NCBI RefSeq assembly: GCF_039555335.1
Contig: NC_092646.1
Coordinates: forward strand, 27,767,780 to 27,831,779
Source: Amphiura filiformis
Taxonomy: Eukaryota; Echinodermata; Ophiuroidea; Amphilepidida; Amphiuridae
Reading direction: 5' to 3'
DNA length: 64,000 nt
Shown here: positions 32,948 to 44,147 of the stretch, in pieces
How positions within the stretch are numbered: the stretch's first letter is position 1
Layout of the letters: every line of letters starts with the position of its first letter
Position numbers and translations under genes: made by a program
The notes under the pieces: model-generated
Seen by the model: only the letters and a program-made list of their open reading frames with translations
The model's database searches: none
What the model was told of the DNA's origin: nothing

Positions 32948-33732
32948 ACCTGACTACTAGCAACAAACCCATACCAAGGAAAATAAAATCATATCAATTT
33001 TGCTGCAAGCCCTCAGAGAAAATTAATATACAAATATTGAAAATCATGTTTTATTACAACTTATTTAATAAGTAATAGGAATTTACACACAACCATGACA
33101 ACTGCTAAATTAAGCTGAAATGAAGAAAAAGTAGACTATAAAAAAATCTATATTGAAAATAAATATTGTTTACAATAGTCAATGTAAACATCTGCAATTC
33201 TATACTATAGCGCAGTCACATCCTTGATCTTCAACTCTTTATTTGAGTCTCTTCACGTCCTTGATCCTTATTTCTTCACACTACACTAGTCAATGTTAAC
33301 ATCTGCAATTCTATACTATAACGCAGTCACCTCCTTGATCTTCATCTCTTTATTTGAGCCCCGTCACATCCTTGATCCTTATTTCTTCACACTACACTAG
33401 TCAATGTTAACATCTGCAATTCTATACTATAGCGCAGTCAGATCATTGATCTTCATCTCTTTATTTGTACCCCGTCACATCCATGATCTTTATTTCTTCA
33501 CACTACACTAGTCAATGTTAACATCTGCACTTCTATAGTATAGCGCAGTCACATCCTTGATCTTCATCTCTTTATTTGAGCCCCGTCACATCCTTGATCC
33601 TTATTTCTTCACACTACACTAGTCAATGTCAACATCTGCAATTCTATACTATAGCGCAGTCACATCCTTGATGTTCAACTCTTTATTTGAGTCTCTTCAC
33701 GTCCTTGATCCTTATTTCTTCACACTACACTA

Positions 33733-34670
33733 CAGTGCAACAAGGCATAAATGCCCTAAACTGCAATTTTGGACAGATTGACACGTAATTTAAAATCTAG
33801 ATTAAAGTGAAAGATGTCACTTACAACATTTTTTAATCAACCTCTGATCTTTACTAAGGTTGCAAAATTTCACACATTTTCGTACATTTTCATATAATTA
33901 ACATAATAATAAGAAATGTATGAAAAAAATGAATTTCTTTTTTTATCGTCAAAAGTAAATATGTTATAAGAATCAAACTTACAAGAAATATTGACTCTTG
34001 TCAAATCCTACAATTCTGTCAGAGAAAATCTGCATATTTGTATTCATTTTTTAATTAATGGACATAATTGATTAATTAATAAATATTTTTTCAATGATTT
34101 ACCATAACTCCAAACATGTCAAGAAATATGTCAAATTAAAGCTAATGTAATGCTTTATAAATTGGTCAGAGCACATTTTGCAAAATGCATTTAGTATTTT
34201 AGTTATAAAATTCCAAACATTCTATTCCAAATTTTTTGCTATACACGCACAGGAGCTGTACTTTTAAAATCCGCGCCTAATCAATAATGAGTCTTTCACT
34301 CCATTGTTAAAGGACTGTGCTCCCTGTTGCATTATAGAGCGACCAGGTCCTAGAGTGGGATGGTTTTGTAGCAGATGACAGTGTTCATTCAAGCCTGTCA
34401 AGGTCCGTTATTAGCCAATTGCTGAATGGCTGGGCATTATCAGAGCTATCAAAGAGATGCCTTATGCATCTGCCAATCACAGTAGAGGTTTGATAACATT
34501 TTGTTAAAAACCCAAAAGTGATATAAGGACAAAGCTGTGCATGTTGGTACTTGATTGTTTGGATTCATATATGTTGAAAATCCCTTGTAGTAGTATTTTG
34601 CATGTGTAGTGAATATTGTTCATAAATTATATAGCTTTTAAATTTAGGGCATTTATGCCCTGTTGCACTG
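33733..34670. mobile_element. 938-bp TIR element, TA target duplication
   Basis: The TIR is CAGTGCAACAAGGCATAAAT at the left and ATTTATGCCCTGTTGCACTG at the right, flanked by TA on both sides. Joining the flanks restores the satellite CACTAGTCAATG. A TA target with CAGT ends suggests a pogo/Tigger-type Tc1-mariner relative (inference). Non-autonomous. Confidence 0.87.
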
Positions 34671-35205
34671 TAGTCAATGTTAACATCTGCAATTCTATAC
34701 TATAGCGCAGTCACATCCTTGATCTTCATCTCTTTATTTGAGCCCCGTCACATCCTTGATCTTTATTTCTTCACACTACACTAGTCAATGTTAACATCTG
34801 CAATTTTATACTATAACGCAGTCACATCCTTGATCTTCATCTCTTTATTTGGGTCCGTCAGATCCTTGATCCTTATTTCTTCACACGACACTAGTCAATG
34901 TTAACATCTGCAATTCTATACTATAACGCAGTCACCTCCTTGATCTTCATCTCTTTATTTGAGCCCCGTCACATCCTTGATCTTTATTTCTTCACACTAC
35001 ACTAGTCAATGTTAACACTTATTTTCTGGAATAGCCCATTTGAGCCCCGTCACACACATTCTTGGTCCTTATTTCTTCAAAATTTCATTTCTTTCTTATT
35101 ACTAAACTAATCAATGTTAAAATCTGCAATTCCATATACCCTAGTTACATTCTTGATCTTCATCTCTTTATTTGAGCCCGTTGCATCCTTATTTCTTAGG
35201 GTTGT

Positions 35206-35732
35206 TGTGGACAAGGCTATTGTTGACAATGTTATCGACAAAGCAATTTTCCCCATTGTCGACAAGCATGGACCAATTGTCGATTGTCGACAAAGTAAAT
35301 TCTACTCGACATCAGCCCTATTTTATTCACCATCGAATTGTTATAAATATTTATACGTTTAATCCGATTATCACTATCACGCTTTTGAGTTCTGCACCAC
35401 GATCGAAATAGTCGCAACACAAAGTCTATGGAATGTACTACCACTTCCAAAAGGTGCGTGATCCAGTTACCAAGGAGTTATGTGTTAGGGTCTATAGAAT
35501 TATAAAACCTATTCTATATTCAGACTAGAGAACTTTTTTAAAATTCGGACTAGAGAACCGTTTTTCATAATTCAGACTAGAGAATCGTTTTTAAAATTCT
35601 GATTAAAGAATCTTCTAAAGAACCGTCGGATTATAACAGCGTCGAATTTTAGAGCAGTAGCCAAATTGAGCGAACTCATATCTCAGAGTAACACAAATAG
35701 AGCCCTCTCTTGATAAGTATCAACTATCATAG
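35206..35732. other. Spacer after the satellite, with a short tandem repeat
   Basis: 35520-35612 holds three degenerate ~31-bp repeats with AGACTAGAGAA.C.TTTTT. 35206-35300 has repeated TTGTCGACAA/TTGTTGACAA words. No gene seen. Confidence 0.6.
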
Positions 35733-36202
35733 GGGCACACACCACTAAATAATCGTCCCATTGAAATACACGGGAAAATACAAGAAAGTAAGTTTGTTTT
35801 TCTACCCCATGTAACAACATTTTTAATATTTTGATCAAACCAATGTCTTAAATAAAGATTAAACTTTTATTTAAATTTAATTTTTGGGACAAGTTAAGAC
35901 AAACTTGAGAGATACGAACTCCTGAACAGCGCCATCCCGAATTTCAGCCGACACGCTCGCCTCCTTACCAGTTCCGGCCATGATATTGTTCCGAGGGCCT
36001 ATTACCCATGCACATTCGATTTAGAACAATTTCTGAACAGATATGTAATGTTGAGCTCCTATTCTATCCTTTTTATCAAAACAACCAAGAGTCACTCAAA
36101 TTTGATTCCCTCGGGACGCCGATATATTTCGCATTGGCGCTATTTTTTACCGGAACTTTGAAGGGTTACACCAAATGCGGAAGGATTTAGTGTAGTGCAC
36201 CC
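35733..36202. mobile_element. 470-bp MITE, copy 1 of a direct pair
   Basis: The left end GGGCACACACCACTAAATAA pairs with the right ATTTAGTGTAGTGCACCC. The second copy is at 37175-37624. Shared interior landmarks include GAACAGCGCCATCCCGAATT and ACGCCGATATATTTCGCAT. Confidence 0.85.
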
Positions 36203-37174
36203 TTATGAGAAAAAATATTTTTGATATTCTTTATTTTTGGAATCAGTGGTCAACATCCTAAAAAAGTGTAATTGCTTTTAATCGCTGGTCACTCCAAAGT
36301 TATAAAACAGGGCTCCAAACAAGCTCGGACTGAGTGAAAATATGATACTTTTCGCAATTTTCAGCATTCAAGGGCCAGAGCAACATTTTGACCATGTTAA
36401 ACTGTATTTATAATCTCATTAACATCAGGAAAGTGACTTTGTTTACAAAATATATGTACAATCACAAATTTAACGTGACCGAAAAGCGACATGTGATCAT
36501 TTCACCCCCCCACTCTTAGATCATGCATAATAATAAGGACGTGTCAATAGGCATATGCCTTAAGTTGGGGGGTGTTATGGGTAGATAGAACGGTAATTTG
36601 ACACTCTAAAATGTTAAATTTCCAAGTTGCGTGTATTATTTTTGCAAGATCTAAAATTAAGAAACCCCATCATTAGAATTAATTGATAAATTTCTCTCTT
36701 GGGAATTGAACATTTGGTCATGAGATAAAAATGCCGTTATTTTGTCATCATTAGGCCATAATATAGTATGCTTTGACTTTAAATGTCTATTGAGACCCAA
36801 TTAAAGGTTCAGTGATTATTTTCAAAACGGTTATAATTGAGTTTTGATCTTATAATTACATTTTGCATCAAAATAATTCCAAAGATGTTTAATTTTTTCA
36901 GCACCGAGATAACCAAAAGTGACCACTTCTATGATATTGGGGCCAAAATAGCTCAATTTCAAGCACGGTCTTAAATTGTCAATTCGACGGGAACTTGCGT
37001 TTTGAAGCTAATTTCTCGTGCGTTTAAGAATGAAAACGCGTATTTGTAGACGGAAATAGAAAAACAGACTTTTTTTCTTTGCAAAGACATCAGTTTCAGT
37101 CAAAAATTTCAACTTTTTGGCACTTAAAATCAGGTATTAATCATGTCCATAGCATTTAAAAATGAGTCTTCGAA
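36203..37174. other. Unclassified sequence between two identical-family MITEs
   Basis: About 970 AT-rich bases with no gene or repeat partner in the window that I can see. Confidence 0.6.
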
Positions 37175-37624
37175 GGGCACACACCACTAAATAATCGTCC
37201 CATTGAAATACACGGGAAAATACAAGAAAGTAAGTTTGTTTTTCTACCCCATGTAACAACATTTTTAATATTTTGATCAAACCAATGTCTTAAATAAAGA
37301 TTAAACTTTTATTTAAATTTAATTATTTTGGGACAAGTTAAGACAAACTTGAGAGATACGAACTCCTGAACAGCGCCATCCCGAATTTCAGCCGACACGC
37401 TCGCCTCCTTACCAGTTCCGGCCATGATATTGTTCCGAGGGCCTATTACCCATGCACATTCGATTTAGAAAATTTCTGAACAGATATGTAATGTTGAGCT
37501 CCTAATCTATCTTTTTATCAAAACAACCAAGAGTCACTCAAATTTGATTCCCTCGGGACGCCGATATATTTCGCATAGGCGCTATTTTTTACCGGAATGC
37601 GGAAGGATTTAGTGTAGTGCACCC
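37175..37624. mobile_element. 450-bp MITE, copy 2 of a direct pair
   Basis: Same ends and order as 35733-36202, with a ~17-base deletion just before the right end and small indels. Very high similarity suggests recent activity or a local duplication. Confidence 0.85.
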
Positions 37625-37810
37625 ATAGTATGAAAATACTCCTCTTCTCGCCAAACGACAAGTGTTTCTGGAATGCTGCTGAAATAAGAAAACTTTTAAT
37701 GCTAATTTATTGCACATTCTAGGGAAGCGTGGTTACCTTTTTTAAATAGCCGAGTGAGAGGGTTTTCAATGAAATATTTTTTGTGTCAAAATTGAAGCAT
37801 CCTATGTATA

Positions 37811-38203
37811 AGGGGCTGTGCAATAATTATGAGCCCCCCCGGGGGGGGTAAAATTTCCAAACGGCTCGCCAAAAATCGCTTGTCCCCCCCCCCCCCGGCC
37901 CCCCCCCTCTCGGCCCGCCAAAAATGCTTTGCCCCCCCCCCTTGCGCATGCCAAATTTTTGGGATCCCAATTTACGAACCTTAAATGGTCTATATACCTG
38001 TTGCGAGCGCAGCGACAGGAAAATTTGCATATTTAAGCGTTTCCGTACTGTTTTCCTAAGCCTTTTAGAGCGTTTTATTAAAAGGCGCCCCATGAATGTG
38101 TGCCAAAAATCGCTTGCCCCCCCCTCTCAGCTTGCCAAAAATTTCTTGCCCCCCCCCCAATTTTACCCTCCCCCCCATGGCTCATAATTATTGCACAGCC
38201 CCT
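37811..38203. mobile_element. 393-bp C-run MITE, TIR GGGGCTGTGCAATAATTATG
   Basis: The ends AGGGGCTGTGCAATAATTAT and ATAATTATTGCACAGCCCCT are complementary. The interior has repeated GCCAAAAATCGCTTG-type words followed by long C runs. Related copies are at 41362-41684 and, as a partial right end, at about 41195-41217. Confidence 0.88.
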
Positions 38204-38991
38204 AAATGAATATATGAATATTTACTGCACATCATATATAACGATTCGTGATACCCAATTGTGGCACATTTGATGTCGTTTAAGAAGCAGAGAATTTTAT
38301 TTCAATTTTATATAAACCAAAATATTTTTTTAATTGAGCAAGAATAAGGATAGAAAAAACGTTGAAAATTTTAAGTAAAAATTACATTAGACCCCGCCAA
38401 AGATTATTGTTTCGTTTTTATTGTAATCTAATCTTTTATTTCCTGAAAAAATTGAGGTCTAATGTGGACTTTTTATATAAATGATAAAAACATCGAACGT
38501 GTGTATACAAGAAAAATGGTAGGTTCCACTATAATATTATACTGACACACATATACGATGTACGAGCGCACGTGTCCGTCGAGTTAAAATCGATATAATG
38601 TATTGTCCATGTAGAGGCCCATTTATTGTCGGATTTCTGTATATATGTAGAACACGCAGTTAACAACAATTGAGCGCTAATGTTTTTCGGCAAATAAAAT
38701 TCCAAAATATGGTACATTTTCTGCCTTTGCTTATCACGTGGTAGGCCTATGTTGAAGTAGCGATTATATGTTCAAATAAGTTTCAAATGGATACCAACAA
38801 GACAAGTGGCCGGGGTCGGGGTTGTCCAGTCAGTCCCGAACTTGTTAAATGTCAAATCTAATTATCAGTTTAACTACACTAGTAGTAGGCCTGCACTCCT
38901 ATTGGCTATACTACGTGTTGCATGCCAGATTTCGATTCTTTTAAACTGCGCGCTGAATTGTGTGTGCTGATATAACTATCCCAACTGATTG
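38204..38991. other. Unclassified AT-rich spacer
   Basis: No gene seen. A short stem, ACATTAGACC at about 38384 against GGTCTAATGT at about 38455, is the only structure noticed. Confidence 0.55.
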
Positions 38992-39138
38992 CAGAGGCGG
39001 ATTGGGGGCGCCCGTGCCTCCCCACCCCCTTTTGAAGAGCGGCGCCTGACCGTGTATTTTTGCAGAGCGGCGCCTGACTTGGGCGGCGGTGGCGCGCCTA
39101 CCCCCCCCTCCCATTGAAAATTCCTGGATCCGCCCCTG
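38992..39138. mobile_element. 147-bp hAT-like MITE fragment, CAGAGGCGGAT ends
   Basis: It starts CAGAGGCGGATTGGGGG and ends CTGGATCCGCCCCTG. The CAGGGGCGGATCCAG type of terminus is common among hAT non-autonomous elements (family knowledge). No clear 8-bp duplication. Confidence 0.65.
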
Positions 39139-39259
39139 TTTTCAAAATTACTCAGTCCACCTTGCGGACTAGTATACTTGCGAACATAACAACTGTATAA
39201 AATCAGCGCGGATTGCGCCGGGGGGGGGGGGGGGCACTCCAACTTTGGAGGTGACTCGT

Positions 39260-39665
39260 ATGTAGGGCTGTTAAGACCCCCTTTTTCAGCATCGCTGTCA
39301 CCCAAAGACCTCATGCTCTGTCACCCAAAGACCCCTTATTTTTCCATTTGATCTGTCACCCAAAGACCCTTACAAGTTCAATTTGAACAGCAACTTTCAT
39401 TTATAACTGATTTTGTTACTTATTTTGAAAAAACAAAGAATTTTGAAGCCATTTAGAACTAGAAATTCGATTTTCGAGGTTTCTGTGGCGCTGTTTCGGT
39501 TCTCACCCAAAGATTCCGTTTAAAAAAAAGGTCATGTTCTCACCCAATGACCCCATATGTTTTACATTTTGCTCTCACCGAATGCCAAAAATCATGCTCT
39601 CACCCAATGACCCCATATTTTTTACATTTTGCTCTCACCGAATGCCCCTCTCACCGAGTGCCAGC
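39260..39665. repeat. TCACCCAAAGACC / TCACCCAATGACC repeat cluster
   Basis: TCACCCAAAGACC recurs at about 39297, 39322 and 39356. A 67-bp tandem pair with TGCTCTCACC.AATG follows at about 39535-39650. A relative lies at 40585-40690. Confidence 0.7.
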
Positions 39666-40200
39666 CCTACACCTAGGCCTATATCCATTTCAAATTGAAG
39701 TGCCCCCCAGGGATTGCGCTAAGTTGTCCAAAAGCGGTCAGGCAATGATGAGTGATGCTTTGGGCTACTTTACGATGAGGTTATATGAAATAGACGTTTT
39801 TGGACAAATTGGTCAACTTCAGGCAATTTCCCCTGTAAAGAACTTTCAGTGGCGTAGCGAGAAGGGTGGGGCAAGGGGGCGAGAGGGCACGCTCCGCGCG
39901 CAATTGTTTTAAGAATTGAAGGGCATGTATCCTTTAGCCCTGGGGGCCTGGTAGCAGACCTGGTGGAAACAGGTCGAAAATTAAATACGAATACTGCCCT
40001 CTCTTTAATAATAATTTGTTAAGTTTTGGTGATGGCGCTATTTAGTGTCATGATCTCGGAAACAAGATGCATTTTTGATTCTGAATTTCTGAAGTAGGCC
40101 TAGTCAGTAAATTTTGGCATTAGCGGTGACGATTTGCGGAGCTGAGGCCATCATTTTAAAAAGAAATCGGATTTTATATGATTCTTTACTATATTCTCTT

Positions 40201-40584
40201 TAGGCCGTATAAAATTTATGTTTTGGTTCTCGTCCAGAGGATTTTCATGAATTGATGAGGGAGGAGGTGTTTTTTTTTTTTTTTTTTCAATGTAAAATTA
40301 GCATTGTCAGTAGTTTTCGGTCTTCTCCAACAGTGCTCGAGGAAACGATGAGGCCCTTTTTTTTTTTTTTTCAAATGTGAGATTCTGAGGATAAACCCCT
40401 AGAGTACCACAAAAGACTTGGAAGTGATGCTTGTTCTCTAATAAACTTATTCATATGTATGAAGATTTCATAAATCATTCCAAAGTCTAAAAAATTGAAA
40501 AATCTAAAAAAAAAAAAATCTGACAAATCCCAGAAATTGAGGAGGGAGGGACGAGAACCAAAATATTAATTTTACACGGCCTTA
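40201..40584. mobile_element. 384-bp MITE, TAAGGCCGT family, copy 1
   Basis: The ends TAGGCCGTATAAAATTTATG and ATTAATTTTACACGGCCTTA are complementary. The interior has two long T runs and GAGTACCACAAAAGACTTGG. Copies 2 and 3 are at 45171-45568 and 62268-62660. Confidence 0.9.
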
Positions 40585-40689
40585 CCGAATGCCAAAAAAA
40601 CATGCTCTCACCTAATGACCCCAATTTTTTTAATATTTTGCTTTCACCGAATGCTCCCGTACTGCGATTAAGTGCCAACCCCACACCAA

Positions 40690-41361
40690 TACCCATTTCA
40701 TATTGAAGCGATTTTTGGCACAGATATTTTGGGCACCGTTTCTATAATGCCATAAAAAAAGGTGTAGGAAAACAATAGGAACACGTTCAAATAATTATGT
40801 AAAATTTCCTGCTCGCTGCTCTCGCATTGGACTATTCCAGAAAATTGCCCCCCCCCCCCCTATATAAAAGAAATGTCCGAATTTCCAGGTTTACTTCATG
40901 AAAATGACTGGAATTCCAGGTCCCAATGTCAGTAGAAAAAACTTGGAAATGCAATACAAAATCACGGAATTTTTGAAAGTCTGGATTTTCAGCAATCGTA
41001 ACGGGTAAAAAAGATCCTCATTACGGGGTGTGCATCTATTTATTAAAAGAGAATTCAATTTTTAAAATTCGGATTGCCCTAAATCTTAGTAGGTAAAGGG
41101 GGAGGGGTAAGTTGGAATTTTGGCACGTCATAAAGGGGGGGGGGGGGCAAAGACTTTTGGCTGACCACTTTGAGGATTCACCATTCCGGGGGTACACGTA
41201 ATTATTGCACAGCCCTTAAAACTTGTTCAGGTCTCTTGAATTATCCTTAGAACTACTGAGCCATATTTTGTAACATGATTTTTGTACCATGGGTCTCCTT
41301 TATCACGGAGATCCCAGTGATACCAAAATAAGTACAAACATGCCACACATAATGCCGCTAT
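40690..41361. other. Decayed transposon sequence, right end of a C-run MITE
   Basis: C and G runs (about 40848, 41136) and the terminal ATTATTGCACAGCCC at about 41200 show a truncated copy of the GGGGCTGTGCAATAATTATG family. No gene. Confidence 0.6.
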
Positions 41362-41684
41362 GGGTTGTGCAATAATTATGAGCCCTGGGGAGGGTAAAAT
41401 TGTGGGGGGGAGAAATTTTGGCGAGTCGAAAGGGGGAAGCAATTTTGGCAAACCGAGAGGGGGGAGTGATTTTTGGCACACATTCTTGGGGCGCCTTTTT
41501 AAATAAAACACTCTAAAAGGCTTAGGAAAACCGCAACATTCATGTATATAGACCATTTACGGGTTTGCAAATTGGGATCCAAAAAGTTTGACATGTGCAA
41601 GGGGGGGATTTTTTGGCGGGCCGAGGGGGGGGCAAGCGATTTTTGACGAGCCGTTTGGAAATTTTATTATTATTGCACAGCCCC
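41362..41684. mobile_element. 323-bp C-run MITE, second copy
   Basis: It begins GGGTTGTGCAATAATTATGA and ends TATTATTGCACAGCCCC. The interior has G runs and the same CCAAAAATCGCTTG-type words in reverse. Confidence 0.85.
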
Positions 41685-43600
41685 TGATGTGATGGCGCCC
41701 ATGCAAATGGGAAATTCGCAGCTATGTACAAAAGTATAAACAAAATTTCGGCTAAAAATTCTAAAAACATGAAAAAGGTGATTTTCACCGATTTTTTCCT
41801 CAATATAAAAAAGGAAATGATGATTTCAACCTAACTAACAAGTAAAAAGTCAGTAGCTCTAATTTCACAGGAGATAAAATGAAAATCATTGCCATAAGAA
41901 ACCAATGGTGGTGGGCCTATTCCCCGGGTAAGGACCTTGGGTAAAAATGTTATCACGAAATCAAGGTCGTTTCGGTTTTTTTCATAGGCGTAGATCCCCC
42001 CCCATTTTCCAGGGGGGATGGTCCATACAATCATCCCCCAGACCTGTATATGGGTTTTTGACCAAATTAACCTTATTTGGCCATTTTAGCCCTAAAATTG
42101 CCAATTTCCAATTTTTCCGCGCTATACACGAATTTATCCTACTTTTGCAGCATATTTCATCAGTTTAGCTTCAAAATGGCAAAAATTTTCGCGCGCTTCG
42201 TGCAATAAACTTAATATGAATCGAGCACTTTTTGGCGACATATTAAGTTTATTGCGCTTCGTGCAATAAACTTAATATGTCGCCAAAAAGTGCTCGATTC
42301 ATGTACTTCAAGAAATTTTTTCCAACCCCATCCCCCCATGTCAAAAAGAAATCTACGCCACTGTTTTTTTTTTTTTTTTTTTTTTTTTGTGGGGGGGGGG
42401 GTGTGGTTGCGTTTGGGGGTTGTACAGCCTCCCCCCCTCCCTTCGTCTATGGTAATATACGTCATTTTTATGTGTTTTAATGTTTTTACTCCCGTAGTAC
42501 TTTTTGCCGATATTATAGGCCTATGCGAGTGTGACTTTAGCCTGATTGGATCAAATCAGGTCACTTTAGCTAAATTCGGATTACTGAAAGTTTAATAATT
42601 CCTATAATCGTGTATTTTTGTTTGTTTATTTATTTGCTTGTTTGTTTGGGTCTTTTAACGCTTTCAAAATTTCGCTTGGATCACTGATATAGGCCTATCG
42701 TAGTTCATGAATAATTCCAAAATCATGCCACTTTGGCTAACAACATTGACCTCAGTCAAGTCCGTATTTACTAAAAATGTTCACAAAAGCAAGATAATTC
42801 AAATCACGCATGGACAAAAGGCATTAAATACCCAAATATTTTTCTTGCCCCCCAAGAAAGTAAATTTCCACTTTTTGCAGCAATTTTGCGCACAATTTGT
42901 CGATTCCCCCCTGAAATTCACTTTCCCCCCATGCCGCCCACCCCCGAAATTCCTGGCGCCGCCACTGGGTAGGCCTATTGAGCGGGGGAAGGTAGGAGCA
43001 AGCAATTGGCACTAAAAAGAGGGGGAAAGAAAGACTAAAGAGAGTTTTGGTAAGCCAAAAGGAGGGCAAGAGATTTTTTGGACCGTATGTGATACCTTTT
43101 AAATAAAGCTCTCCGAAATGGAAAAAAAAACTTAAGAAAAAAAAAGCCTTTTAAGGTTTGAAATTATTGGGTCAAAAAATTGGCAAGAACTTGAAGAAGT
43201 GCAAGGGGGTGCAGGCTGGGGGAAGCATTTTTGGCAGGCCATTTTGTAAGTTGTAGGATTGTCAAATCGATCTAATTTGATTTCGATTTCAGATCTGATT
43301 AGATTTCTCAGCGATTTGAATTGAAATCATAAATTCCAATTGAATTATATTGATTTTAAAAAGTCCACCACATATTTGGTGTGATGTTTTTGGTTTGTTT
43401 CTCCCTTGAGAACAGGAAAATAAAAGCCCTTTTTGTGACTGAAAGATTTTTAAAAAGTATATGAACAGAGGAACGAAAAATATTTGTATGGCCCTATGAT
43501 TATTAAAATTGAATAGAAAAAAAAAGAAGAAAATGAATCAAGATATTAAAACCCTAATGTAGGCCTATTGGTTTTGACATGATGAAAATAAATAAATACA
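41685..43600. other. Transposon fragments, no gene
   Basis: It contains hAT-like end fragments (GGCGTAGATCCCC at about 41989, CTACGCCACTG at about 42352, GCGCCGCCACTGG at about 42955), a poly-T and G tract at 42363-42400, the 87-bp palindrome, and a C-run MITE remnant at about 43015-43250. No exon-like reading frame recognised. Confidence 0.6.
42216..42302. repeat. 87-bp perfect palindrome
   Basis: The arms ATGAATCGAGCACTTTTTGG and its complement meet at GCGCTTCGTGC. The stem is 41 bp with a five-base loop, and the central words GCTTCGTGCAATAAACTTAA also occur just upstream at about 42195. Confidence 0.93.
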
Positions 43601-43639
43601 CCTGTCGTAGTAAATAGTACACAATTAGCATATCACTTG

Positions 43640-44101
43640 ACGACGGCGATACCAGAAAGCTGATTGGCTGCTCACGCACATGTGACATAAACGTCACAAG
43701 TTTACTTCAATGTTCAAACATGGCCGTTCACTGCAGGTAGCATCGGCACAAATTACGGATGTAAAATCATCCATAAAGTTTATTTTCCTTTTATATTCAG
43801 TAATATTTGAGAGATACTGGTTCTAAAAAACATATAAAAAATAGTGCTTGCTTAGTGTCATTCGTAGGGACGCCACGGTTTTTAACCTGTTGGCTTTGGA
43901 AGTTGGTGCTGTGCTTCCGTGTCGTGTGTTTTGATCTGTGCACTCTGTGGCCAGCAATACGTACACACACACGTAAGGCCAAAACACTGTGTTTTGAATT
44001 GGTAAACCGACATCTCAACATTGCATAAGCTTATGTTATTTGGAGGGTACCGTGGATTATAACCCTCTGGAAGCCAGATGTCATCCCTCTATCGGAAAAC
44101 G
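43640..44101 (+). promoter_or_regulatory. CDC14: Putative CDC14 promoter and 5' UTR
   Basis: Upstream of the CDC14 start. An inverted CCAAT box (GATTGGCTG, about 43662), a CRE-like AACGTCAC (about 43690) and ATGGCCG-type motifs cluster within 60 bases, with no TATA box. The start site is not determinable from sequence alone. Confidence 0.4.
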
Positions 44102-44147
44102 ATGGCGGAGGAGAACGAACTACTTAGTGCCTCAGAAATAATCAAAG
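44102..44147 (+). CDS. CDC14: CDC14 exon 1
   Basis: ATG in context AAACGATGG, 15 codons plus one base, then donor AAAG/GTAATT. The encoded [15 protein letters not shown] aligns in length and pattern with the start of animal CDC14 proteins and joins in phase to exon 2 (next residue D). Confidence 0.85.

Larger units (their letters stand above)
31628..33170. mobile_element. 1.54-kb element with TACAA target duplication in the satellite
   Basis: TACAA occurs at 31623-31627 and again at 33171-33175. The imperfect TIRs are ACAAAATATATTTTCATTG and, reversed, AACAATATTTATTTTCAAT. The interior has (GAT)n and (CAT)n microsatellites and no credible gene. The uninterrupted satellite version of the site survives at 29082-29086. 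Confidence 0.85.
21340..35205. repeat. Minisatellite block, 111-bp unit built of three 37-bp subunits
   Basis: About 75 units in total, interrupted by insertions. A typical unit is 26974-27084: subunit 1 at 26974-27010 (CACATCCTTGATCCTTATTT..CACTAGT), subunit 2 at 27011-27047 (CAATGTTAACATCTGC..GCGCAGT), subunit 3 at 27048-27084 (CACATCCTTGATCTTCATCT..CCGT). Each is exactly 37 bp. Two-subunit (74-bp) units also occur. No coding potential; a CRISPR array is excluded by the absence of unique spacers. The ends of the block (21340-21700 and 35100-35205) are more diverged than the middle. Confidence 0.96.

Noticed and set aside
32735-32960. Poly-His, poly-Ile and poly-Met frames
   Set aside because: They are frames of a (CAT)n microsatellite.
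21340-35205. CRISPR-like array
   Set aside because: Repeats are contiguous with no unique spacers, the period is 111 bp, and the host is a eukaryote.
35733-37624. LTR retrotransposon with ~460-bp LTRs
   Set aside because: Each copy has its own inverted terminal repeats, and the 970 bases between have no gag/pol-like frame, primer-binding site or polypurine tract that I can see.
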